A stretch of 64,000 nt of DNA from Ustulina deusta. Its lineage: Eukaryota; Ascomycota; Sordariomycetes; Xylariales; Xylariaceae. This document shows positions 49,064 to 60,500 of the stretch, in pieces. The notes under the pieces are model-generated. The model did not search any database, had not been told where the DNA came from, and was given only the letters and a program-made list of their open reading frames with translations. The stretch lies in contig JAJNNX010000007.1 in NCBI GenBank assembly GCA_023159155.1, positions 124,001 to 188,000 on the forward strand, written 5' to 3'. Position 1 is the stretch's first letter; every line of letters begins with the position of its first letter. The translations under genes were made by a program, and so were the position numbers.

Positions 49064-52000
49064 CCTTGAAAGACTATATATGCTAGCTCAAGCGTAAGTT
49101 GCGGCGAAAGGGAGAGGGAGAAACATGTCAGGCTAAGGCTACTAAGACAGCAATGAGCGGTGTACGGGGCTGACAGGGACGATGAGCCAGTGAGATGGTA
49201 ATGTGATGTACACGGCAATGAAATTCATAGAACCTAAGCAAGTCGCAGGCGGCCGAGCAGCCTCAAACCCCCATTTGCGGCATCGACCATGATGTGTTTT
49301 TCTTTCCTTTTAAGTTAGGGAATCCCTCTGAATTAATCATACCCCGACGCCATTCACCCAACCAGTGCGAGTTTTTTTTGTCCGCACACTCGAGACAGTG
49401 GCCTGGTCGTTTAATCAAGGCATTGAGAAAGACGATAATTGTCACATATCTGATCCAATACCTGGCCTTTCTCTCCCACCTCGGTGAGCCAGACGGTTAG
49501 GTGATTTGCGAGAGACAGCCCCCAAGACTTAGGTGTTTGCCAAAGATATTAGATATCGACACTTTGAATACGCTTTAGCAATGGCCAGGAGGCTCAAACC
49601 AAAGCGATGGGACGCTAATAGACTCTGTAGTCGAGGAGAAGTATAGATAGTGTTCTGGCCGAGCGCAAACCCCGTACCTCGTCGAACTAGGGCCAGTGGC
49701 GGCAAACCCAGCTTTTTGGGTCGGATAGTGTTCTTCATCCTCGCGACTTGCCTGTGGAGGTATACCCAAGCGCGCCGAGGGTTCGAGACGAAATGCAATG
49801 TCAGTATGTGTTAGTTATTATGATGCACTGCTTTTGGCACTCATCTGTTCCCACGTGATTTTTCTTCCTTGCATACTGCCCCTGGGTGAATTACGCTGCT
49901 CTGAGGTGTTGCCGAGGTAGTATCCGATCGGGAATAATGTACAATGCAGTTAGAACCATGGTAGTTAGTCGCTAGACTCGATATAGTGCGGAAAGAAAGT
50001 GTGTGAGACAAATGTGATGGTAATGAGAGAGGTTGGTATGAGGTGCTAGAGGATGAGTTTCCAAATCCTGAGGCCTGCCAAGCAGGGGGCGGTATGGTTG
50101 TGTCCAAGTGGGGTGAGAAAACAACATTGAAGGGAAACATTCAAAGAAACATTAAAACATTCGCATAATCCAACTCTATGAAACTGGTTAGGAGTTAATG
50201 TATATTACGGATAGATTTTTGTTTGTGGTAACTTAAGCATGTTCCATGGTTCTGCTGAGCCGTTGTAGCATCAACATTCACTCATTACATAAAACTTCCA
50301 CGGTGCGGTTTTTTCCCCTTCCTTTCTTTTTAATACTACCTGGTACAAATTGTCATACCGCCTAGGCACTATAGAAATGAGGAGAGGGGAAAATGGTCTT
50401 TTTTTCTCTGCTCTTCTGCAACTCTTAAGTAATAAGGTACGCTAGTGAGGAAGGTCGAGAAAGGATAGAGTGTCGGACATACCATTCACTGTATGGGTGC
50501 TGCCTATCTCGTGATTGTTGGAGATTGACCTGGTTGCCTACCTGGGCACTAATGACTACAGTAGCTGGAAGTTAGCCCGTCCTGGAACACATTTCTTGAC
50601 CTTCGAAATCTGCATCGAAAGAGTTTGATTCGCTAGGCAATGAACATGAAGGAGCCGAGAGATGCAGAAAACGTACTGTCTACTATCCAATGCTGCAACG
50701 GGAATCTGCACGCAAGCGTTCAAGGCTAAACACGCTAGGTTAAGCGACTGTAAGTAGCCAGTTCATGCCAAACAGATCCTGCCAGGGAAGACTTGGACTA
50801 CGAGAGGGGAGGGGCCGAGGAGTCTCGCGGCCTGTTGCCCAATAGGGATACCGTGCATCGAAAATCACAGCACCTGCTGCTGCCCATGAACGGTGGAAAC
50901 TCCGCGTTGAGCCGGTTCCGCTCCAGTCTTCTGCTCTAGTCTCGTGTCCGACCGCGTTGCAAAACGCCACTTGTAGACAAAGAAACGCGTCCCCACGTCT
51001 CCGCGGCGGGGAACATGGCAACGAGGGGTGGGCGAGCGAGAAACTAGCGTCATCACAACAATTTGAAAGGCACTTGTTGATACGAGTATCCAGGCTAGTT
51101 CAAGCAGCGAAAGGCTTGATGCTTGGTAGCGTGATGCCTACCTTAAACTTATGCGGTAGTAGCAGTGGACAATGTCCTCCGGATATTCAATCAATTACTT
51201 CTACAGCCAACGCTAGTTGTGGCTTGCAGATACAATAACGTCACCGTCCCACTAAGGCGGTTTATAGTAAGTCGATACTTATTCTACCTGGTAGTGCTAG
51301 GTGCAGCACTAAACGCCTGTTGCTGCTAGGAGGAAGATTGACAGGGCTCTGCCGAACCAACAAGCCAACGGGGATGAAGTCATTAACCAATAACCGTCCA
51401 GCCTTAAAGCTCATTAGTAGTCCTGTCAGAATTCCGTGTTGATCCTGTAACCCTATCGATTCTAGTCATTCTCGAAAGCGGCATGTCTACGACCCATGGT
51501 CAGCTGACCGAGCTACATCCGTGATCCCCTGTCCGGCTAGAGGCTGACACGGGTGATCAAAGCTATGCAATGAGATAATACATTGTAATGGATTGGAAGT
51601 GCGTCCTACATTAGATAGATCCTGACTGCAGAGCTAAGGCTAGTGGCGAACTCGCAGTTGGCGACTCACAACAGTAGGCATTTCTAGGATCGAAGCAACC
51701 TGTGGTGCATGTCGTCTGACCAAACAAAACCAACGTCGGATAGTGTAGTGTACGTAGGTATACCTTTTCACCGTTTCTCATCTGCGGGTTCGAGGCCGGT
51801 CCCGAACGAGGGAAAGTAAAGGTAATCGAGGGACGTACCGCCATTAAGCTCTTTCTGCACCCCAAATCTTTTGCGTCAGCACTGGACCGAGTGCGATCCT
51901 CGCCGGACTCCTAGTTCCGGCCTGTGTGGTGGGCCTCAGGAAGCGGTGCCGAAGGGGAAAAAATCATTCAGGGACCTGGTGGTACTGCAGAGGATAACGA

Positions 52001-55000
52001 GCCGTCGTCCGATAGATATTGTTGCGATGGTAACGAGCTTTTCAAATAGTACAGTGTGATACTCATGCATTTCCCTCGTTGTTCTCTGGCATATTCAACC
52101 TGCCTAGTATTTTAGTCCTGTGGTTTGCGGTATTCTCTATATAGATAGTACTATTACGTCCCGGTATATGTGTGCGTATATATAGCTGACATGAGCCTGA
52201 CATGAGCCTGACCTGAGCTACAGGGCTCGAGTCTGCGGCTTGCCTGGCGTTCGATTATCCAAAGGCGGATTAGCTCGAGTTCCAAGCTCCTTAAGAGCAG
52301 GCTAATTCTAACAAGAACCTGACCTGTCTCCGGGGCGCCCGCATGTTTCTGCGCGTCGCGTAACCAACGCGGCGGGATTTTCGTGTCTTCCGGACCGTGC
52401 AAAGCCCATATTATCATTTTATGGTGCCCAAGAGAGAGAGCCTAACCATGATCGCTTCAACCAACAAATGACTGCGATGGCGAGAACGCCAAGACGTCGC
52501 ATCTCAGTATACTACACAACATCGTTATATATATGTTACGACGAGGACCCGAGCGCAGAGCGGCCCATATAGGTCTGATGTAACAGTAGATTCGGGTGCC
52601 GTGTTGCTGAAATTTGGGAAAGAGCCGGCGCGGGGATTGTGATGTGTGTTATAAAACAGGTAATTGGTTGAGCACGATTGAGTAGGGTGCGGCGGGATTC
52701 GATCGACGTTTCGAAGGCTGCAGTGTTCCTGATGGCGTCGAAGCGTCTTCGGGATCGGTATTAAGATTATGGTACATCATATGGGTATGTTGGCCCGTTG
52801 CAGACGCGGCCGTGGCACCTGCAAGAATTTGCAGGAGCCCGTCAATTGTTTCGCCAATGGTTTCTCTGTATGGAAAAAAACATTGCCTTGTGACGCTGCG
52901 TTGCAGCATGCTGAATAGGCGGGCTGGATGGAGTATTAGCCGTCTCCTTTTCCGAAGGTCTACATTCCTTGTTGAAGCTTCAGCAGGACCTGGTGACGAT
53001 TAATTAGAGAGAGAAGTCTCTTGCAGGCGCTCAACGCAATAATGAATGCCTGCTGCCTTTATTCCACGCCGCCCTCGACAATGTGACATCGTCGATCGGG
53101 ATAGTTGACGCTTTCCGTACGAGAACGTCAATGGTCCAAAAGGTGACGAACTCAACCCCTAAGAACGCGATTTTCCTGGCCCTTGTATCATGTGTCTGTG
53201 TTGACAACATAATACCCGAGAATGAATAATCTTGGAGATAGTGAATATAGTGTGCTCCGTCAATGCCCTGTACAGACAAAATACATAGCCCTGCGTTTCT
53301 TGAACACGCGGGGCTCCGAAGGCGACACTACATGAGAGAATACTGAGTACTCTTGAATGGCCAAGACTTTAGGCTCATGTATTGGACTCGCAAACACAAT
53401 TTCCCTCTGGCATCCAGCTCCAAAGCTAGCGTAAACTACAATCCTGCTCAATCAAGCGGGCTTACATTATTATGGGCACACACTAAACCCGGGCCAGGTC
53501 GTATTAGGGCAGGTTGTGCAGTCCCAGTCTGCCGGGACGAGCTACCAGCCTCAATTATGTGTGGCTTTTTCAGATCTCCTCTTTGCAAGGGCTTCTTGAA
53601 GCGACCAAAGAAAGCTTCTAGATCGTCGATTTGGCGACTCCACCAGCCTTGGTCCCACTCTTCACTCTCTCAACATCAGCTGAGCTGCTAGTCTAAAGTA
53701 CCGGCATTCTGGTTTGAGAGATGTCGTTCCCAGAAGCGAGCTCACCCTCCTGAGAGTATCAAATATCTCTAGGTTAGCGTGTTGTCTCAACACGTTTTGT
53801 CTTCAAATTATTATTTACAACGAATCATAATCTGGGGTTTGACTCGAGCGACATGTTGTTTGAAGGATGCTGGAAATTGCACGAGAAAGAGATTGTGTAC
53901 CCCTGCATATAAGTCCTAACTGGCCAACCCTCCACCAAGGACGAAGGCGAAGGCGGCGCGGTTGACTAGTGGCTAGGACCAATGTCTCATTAAATCTATC
54001 ATCGCGAGATGTTACTGGTCGCAGGGTCTCGGGTTGAGCGCGTTTATTGCAGCCACCCGCAGGACTTATCTCTTCCTTATCAGATTGGCGTCAGCCTGCG
54101 TAGTAATGATTTGGACCAGTGTCGTCGTGGTTTGTGCGGGCGAGTAGTGGTTGCGCCACAGTCGTTCAAAGGTCAAAACTAGTGTATCCCATAAGTCCCT
54201 TGACAGTCCCTCTCGTACAGGTGGATGTGCAAAATGGAAAGATGGAATGAACCTAGTTCTTGCATTAGAGGCGCAGCTGAAGGCGAATTCGTTGCTTCAT
54301 TTTCATGCCAGGACCTTGGCATTCCATCAACCCGTAGCACGGGACCGAGACACATACTGCAAGAGTTCAGACGCCCCATCGCGTCCCGGAAAGTTGCCCG
54401 AGCATGAATATTGATAAGCGACCTTTCACTTAGCGTTGCCGGGGTCAAGATAGGTGGTGCAGAAGGGGGGAGGGGGATAGGCGGCAGACAGGGCTTCAAG
54501 CTTGTTGAAGAGACCGAGATGCAAAGCGATTCTGAGTCGGGCTGTCTCGTTTGAAGACCAGGGAACCAAGTCTTGACTGTTCGCCGGAAGACGTGGAAGC
54601 GCATCATTTGGTGGGTCGATATTGGAGAAGCTGCTCATTCGCTGACTTGCAGCTGGTTTGAATAAAGTCGCAAATAAGAACGGCGCAGACGACCGAGAAC
54701 AAGGCACTGGACGGGGGTCGCTAGGTCTGATCTACCATCGAGAAGACGACAATCCCATTATCCGAATCCAAGAAATGGCAACAGGCACGTATTCCTCGAT
54801 GCAGCCAATCATCATGTTAGGGAGTTGGCAGACACTCGCTGCCACCAAAGAACTACCTTTTATGGAGAAGCGAGCAAGGCGAGCCATCGACATCAATCTC
54901 TCGAACGGGAAGATCATGTGGAATCACTGACGAGCATGAACCAGCAGCCTAAGACCCCGGACTCGATACCCGCCAGATCCACTACATATCCCAGATCGAC

Positions 55001-55904
55001 CTATACGTCATAGCACCTAACAAGACACGTCTTGGGGAATAGGTAGGTAGGTAGCAGTTGTTTTGATTCCGAATATAGTAATCAATAGGGTAAAAAATAA
55101 TGGGTCCTTACGAGCTGATGTATTCCATGGAGTGCACAAAGTTCCTGCATCTCAGGCTGTACCAACTCTGAGCAAGACAAACTCTGTGCAGCGCTTCTGT
55201 TGACATGAACTGAGCGAGGATCCACAAGGAGTGCATCAATTTCCCGTGTAGGTAGTCCTCCCATAAAATAAACAAATAAATAAATAAACCAAGTGACATA
55301 TCGGTCACGCATGGTGCAAAAGGCTGATAATGACACGATTCCCACGTCGCGCGTATGAGGCTAGCCCTATACATCAAAACTGGTGAGCATATTTCTATAA
55401 GGTGGGCAGTATAGCGGAGTTGCAATTTGTCGGCTGCTAGATTGGGAAGAGTGCATAATAAAGTGTACCTACAAATTAGGTACCTACTAGAACTGCCCGC
55501 TCAATGACGCGTAAACTTGTAGCGGCGAAGGGTCGCGGAAGTAGAGGTGAATAAATTATTGGTTTGATGAATGAATACCTAATCCTACTAACCTACTGAA
55601 AGTGAAGCAGCGATGGTTGAGCCTACTCTGCTCGATCTTGTTCTCTAACGGTGTAGGTATATACCTAGACCTATAGTACACCTATTCCAGGATCTTTAAC
55701 GTTAGTTTGGGTACGCAACCAGGGCCTTTAGCAGGGGGTGTGCCGGGGTCATAGCAAGGGGGTTGTAGGGGTCTATAAAATTGGCTGACGTTTCCCTTTG
55801 TATGTATATATATACTATAATTTGTATAAGAAGGTATAAGCCCAAAAAATCCTGAAAAATTCGTACAGACCGGCTAACCCTTTTATTTTTTACACCTATA
55901 ACAC
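49064..55904. other. 6.8-kb gene-poor flank of the AT-rich block
   Basis: No gene can be supported. Open frames are all under about 145 codons and none shows a domain. On the minus strand, two short stretches have coding-like composition and might be relics. The frame ending near 52649 (about 52649-53000) has one or more stops upstream. The frame at 54426-54707 includes SNETARLRIALHLGLFNKLEAL. I cannot link them to a family. A short tandem TGACATGAGCC repeat lies at 52188-52212, and GTAGGTAGGTAG occurs near 55040. Confidence 0.45.
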
Positions 55905-55962
55905 TACCTGCAACAACACTAACAACACCAACAATACTAACAACACTAACATTACCAATCAA
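55905..55962. repeat. Imperfect AAC/ACT microsatellite-like tract
   Basis: Runs of CAACAACACTAACAAC with small variations for about 55 bp, directly at the edge where base composition falls to extreme AT richness. Confidence 0.5.
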
Positions 55963-56965
55963 TACATTCTATATATTCTGCGTTTTTTAGCCATTTCTGC
56001 ACTTCCTACGCTAAATCTGCAACTCTAACGCTATATTTGGTCCTGTTAGCACTACTATATAGACTAATTATTTTATTTATATAATATTTATATAAATATA
56101 AAATAAAACTTGTATAACTAACCGTATTAGCTAGTATAATAAATACTTTTAATGCTCCTAAAAATTTTTTAATTGTTATATAATTATTTTATATAAATTT
56201 TTATTTTTATTATATATAATTTTATTAGCTAACAAAGTAATAGTTTATTTTAGCTTTATTAGATATACTAGTATACTTTTTTAATTTAATAAAACCTATA
56301 TTATTTAATATTACAATTTAAACAACTAATCTTTACAATATATTATATATAACTTTACTAGCTAATATAAAGGCAATTTTAAGCGTTTTTTATACTAGCA
56401 TATAAAAAATATATTAAATAAAAGTATATAGCTATAGATTAGCTATATAAAAATTAAATAACTATATATACTAAATAATTATATAAAAATTAAAAAGTTT
56501 TTTATAAGTAATAAGGTAGCAAAACTATTAAATTATTTAAGCATTATATTTTAAGTATTTTTATATATATTTTTATATAAAAAGCTGTTTATATATTAAT
56601 TAAATTATATTTTATTATTTTAAATTATTTTTAAATATTTTAAAAATATTATAGTATTATATTTAAAGCATAAATATATATATTTTATATAGCAATCTGT
56701 TTATTTAATAATTTAATAACTTTTTATTATATTTAATTATTTTTTATAGCTAATTTAGCATACTTAACGCTAATTTATATAAAAAGTTTTCTAGAATAGC
56801 TTTTTAAGCATAAGTAATAGCAATATATAATTTTAGAAAGCCTAAACTTTATAAGTTATAGTTATAATATAGCTAGTTTTTTATTTAGAACTATATATTT
56901 TTAATTAAGTTAAAATTAGGGCTTTTAATAGGCTATTTAAAAATATATATTTTATATTTATTATG
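55963..56965. other. AT-rich block flanking the retroelement
   Basis: Very AT-rich sequence, nearly without CpA or CpG, beginning abruptly after about 55,980. No coding frame survives. It may be an older RIP-degraded repeat, but no terminal repeats or domain remnants were recognised. Confidence 0.4.
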
Positions 56966-57230
56966 TGTTAGGCAATCATAGAAGGCAAGGCTTTATTCCG
57001 AAAGCGAACTTTGTATTAGAATCTAAGTATGAAGAAAAAGGAAAGCCAATTTTATAAGGGTGCGTTGTAGGTTTTTTATGGGTGGATTGGTGGGAGGTGT
57101 AGGTAGCTGTTAGGTAATTGCTAGGTGCTGGCTAGGTATAAGTTATGTAACCTGGGAATTGAAGATTGCGGTTTGTATGGCTTGTGGGTTGTAGCTATAC
57201 TGCTGGCTACTAGTTACTATATTGTAACTA
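56966..57230 (-). repeat. 3' LTR of the Ty3/gypsy element (265 bp)
   Basis: Aligns without gaps to 63564-63828 over 265 bp. On the plus strand it starts TGTTAGGCAAT and ends GTAACTA. On the element's own strand the left end reads TAGTTAC in both copies, where a canonical LTR would start TG; the other end keeps CA. This copy retains more G than the other in its second half but has lost C there. Confidence 0.9.
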
Positions 57231-57240
57231 CCCCTTTTGT
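57231..57240 (-). other. Polypurine tract next to the 3' LTR
   Basis: On the element's strand the sequence ACAAAAGGGG directly abuts the 3' LTR. This is the expected position and composition of the plus-strand primer, and it supports the minus-strand orientation. Confidence 0.7.
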
Positions 57241-58499
57241 AAAAAGAAAAAAAATATGTCTGCGTATATTTGAACAAGTGCTTTTTAGCTAGAAAAAGGA
57301 TAGCTTTAGGTATTTATTTATTAATTTTGATCTGGGCTTTTATTTTATTATGCTATTAAATAAGTTTTTTTATATATAATATTAGAAAATTTTGTTGTAT
57401 TATAACTTAAATGTAAGGTTGTTTTATATGTTTTTTTGTTAAGACTTTTTTATGTTTTTTGGCGTAGCTTTATTGTTGTTGGGGTATATTTTGTTAAATT
57501 TGTTATTTTTTGCGGCTTTTAGCTATTTTTTTAACTTTATTGGTAGTTTTGCTGATTTGGGGTTTTTATTGTAGAACTTTTTTAGTATTTTTGTGTTGTT
57601 TTTAAAGTTTTTTATTAAATATTATTTGTTATTAGTATTTTAGTTTTTTTAGTTAATTTAGTATTATAGTTTTTTATAGTGTATTTTTAAGGTTTTTATT
57701 TTTTTTATTATAAAATTTTTTTTGTTTTTTAGCTTAATTATTTTGCTTTTTAGGTTTTTTATTTTTTGCTTTAGTAATAGGTTATTAGGGTATTTTTATA
57801 ATTTATTGGTATAATATTTGTTTGTGGCTTGTTAGAAAAGAAGTATTTTAAGTATAAAAGTATTGTTAATGTGTGCTAGAATTTTGAATGTTTGTTATAT
57901 TATTGGATAGTTAAGCTTGTTAGACAGGCGGTTTATTTTTTAGTTTTGTTGTTTTTTTAGTATAAATATGTAATTTTTTATATTAAAGTTGGGATTTTTG
58001 TAGCTTTTATTAGTTTGTTATATTATGTGATTCTGTATATTTTGCAAATATAATTTAGTTGTATTAACGAACTGGACTATTTTTTTGGTTCTTTTTTGTG
58101 TGTTTTTTTTTAGGGCTTTTTTTTGTATTAGTAATTTGTTTATTTTTTTTTTGGCTATTTTATTTTTTTAATTAAAGTAGAATAGTATTAGGAATTTTAT
58201 TTTTATTTTGTAGGGCGTTAAGCCTATAGACTTATGTAGTAAAGCTGCTTGTGTATAGTTTATAGCGGGTATTTTTTTAGATTAATTATTTTAATAATAG
58301 TTTATATAAAGTTTTAACTTTTAGTCGAAATATTTGTTTATAATTTTTATTTGTTTTATTGTTTTATAGTGTTTTGTTAAGGCTAAGGTGTAGGTTATAC
58401 CTATTAGTTTATATAGTTTGTTTATAAATATAAATATGAACTATAGTTTTTTATTTAAGGTAATTATTATAGGTACTTTAAATATTTTAAAGGGGCCTT

Positions 58500-58920
58500 T
58501 ATAATATATATAAGCTATATTTTTAGATATAGCTTGTATTATATAAAGGATTATTTATGCTTGCTTGCTTAACTGGTTAATTATTATTAGTGCATTATTA
58601 TAACTATATTGATTTTTAGGTATTTATTTAAAGTTTATTACTAAGTATTTTTATATTTTGTTAAGTATTAGGAGTAGGCGTAACTTGCTAAGGGTTTTAT
58701 TTTTTAGTACTTTAGCTAGGCGGTATTTTAGGTAGTTAGCTATATATATATTATAATTTTTTATTATTTTTGGCTATTAATATTATTAAGTAACTAGTTG
58801 TTTTTTTTTTTTTTTTTTAAGGTGTATAGTTGGTATTTTATTGTATATTTTTTTAATTAGTTGCGTACGTAAATATGGAGCGTTTGGAACAATTAATTTA
58901 TTTTTAAAAGTTGTAAGTCT
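58500..58920 (-). pseudogene. Degraded integrase domain of the Ty3/gypsy element
   Basis: The minus-strand frame gives NKLIVPNAPYLRTQLIKKI, then a segment with YIANYLKYRLAKVL where the two Cys of the zinc-binding CxxC have become Tyr. Next comes INFK followed by a stop and IPKNQYSYNNALIIINQLSKQA, in which the first catalytic Asp reads Asn. In-frame stops arise from CAA, CAG and TGG codons. Typical of RIP decay. Confidence 0.85.
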
Positions 58921-59289
58921 TTTTTTAATAACCTATGGGTTGTTTTTTATGTTTGTTCTGGCCTTTTGTTGGTAAATTTTTATACTAAGGTTTGTTTTAT
59001 TTTTATATAAAATATAGTTTATTAATTAAGCGCTTTTTAGTTGTTTTAGGTTAATATAAGGTTATATTTTGTATAACGTTATAATATTATTTTTTTAGAA
59101 TAAGAAAATATTATATATAGGTTTAAATAAGGTTATATGTTTATATGCTTTTTTTTTTTTAGTTTATGTTTATAGATCTTTTTATTTTTGGGATATTATA
59201 TTTATTACTATATTTTTTTTTTTAGGTTAGTAAATAATTAAAAAGTTATATTTAAAAAATAAGAATATTTATTTAGTTTATTTTAAATT

Positions 59290-59480
59290 AAAGTGTTATT
59301 TTTTGCTAAAATATTTTAATGTTTTATAGTCCGTAAGAACTAAAAAATAGTTGTGGTTATTAATTAGTTTGGCTTGCTATTTCTTAAGTGCTAGAGCTAC
59401 TATTAATATTTTTTTATTATAAATGTTATAGTTTAATTTGGTATTGTGTATAGTTTTAAAGTAAAATGTAATAAAATATT
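59290..59480 (-). pseudogene. Degraded RNase H domain of the Ty3/gypsy element
   Basis: The frame reads IVALALKK, stop, QAKLINNHNYFLVLTDYKTLKYF, matching the RNase H segment that ends LTDHKNLEYF in Ty3/gypsy elements. Confidence 0.8.
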
Positions 59481-59699
59481 ATTTGTTGCTATATAGCTAG
59501 GATATAGTTTTTGTTGCTATGCTATTAAAAATGTTTGTTTTTATTTTAGTAAGTAGTTTATAATTAAAATGTTTAAAAGTAAGGGTTAATGTAAGGACTT
59601 TTTTTAGTTTTTGGAAGGCTTTTTTGTATTGTTTAGTTTATTTAAATAGTAATTTTTTATTATTAAGTAATTAAAAAGAGCTGCTATTTTGCTATAATT

Positions 59700-60500
59700 T
59701 TTTATAAATTTTCAGTAAAAGTTATAAAAACCTAAAAAGGATTGAATTTTTTTTATGGTTGTAAGTATTTTTTAGTTATGTACTATAGTAATTTTGGCTA
59801 AGTTAATCTGTATACTTTTGGTATTAATAATATATTTAAAAAATTTGGTTTTGGTTATATAGAATTTTGATTTTTTAAGGTCTGCTTGTAAGCTAGCGGA
59901 TCGTAATTAAGTAAGAACTTTTTTTATGTATATTTGGTGTTTTTTTAGGTTATTAGAATAAATAAAAATGTTATTTATATAGGTGCTACAAAAATTGTTT
60001 AAGTAATTAAACAAAGTATTATTAATATATTTTTAAAATATAGAAGGGCTGTTAATAAAACCAAACAGAAAAATATAATAATAGTATGTGTTGTAATAAG
60101 TATAAAACGTTATAAGGTCTTTTTATTTTGGGTATATTTATATGTAATAAAAAGCTTGCTTTATATTAATTTTAGTAAAAATTTTAGCTTTAGAAATATG
60201 CGATAAGGTTTTTTTGATTAGTAGTAAGAAATATTTGTTTTTTTTAGTAATTTTGTTTAATTTGCGATAATTTATGCAAAAGTGGAGTTTGTTATAGGGT
60301 TTTTTTACGAATAAGATAAAGGATATATATGAGGTGTTGTTTGGTTTAATAAATCTTTTATGTAAATTATTAATAAAGTATTTTTTTATAGTTTTTAATT
60401 TGTTTAATAATATTTTGTATAAAAAGCTATAACTTAAGTTTTTTAAAAATTTTGTATTTATAAATTCTATTTTGTAGTCTATTTGCGGGCGGTAAGGCGG
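59700..60500 (-). pseudogene. Degraded reverse transcriptase domain of the Ty3/gypsy element
   Basis: From about 60490 downwards: LPPYRPQIDYKIEF, then ILFVKKPYNKLHFCINYRKLN, KIFTKINIKQAFYYI, the catalytic box as YINNIFIYS, and SFLGFYNFY near 59740. The two Asp of the YxDD box both read Asn, which follows from G-to-A change, so the enzyme is inactive. Confidence 0.88.
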
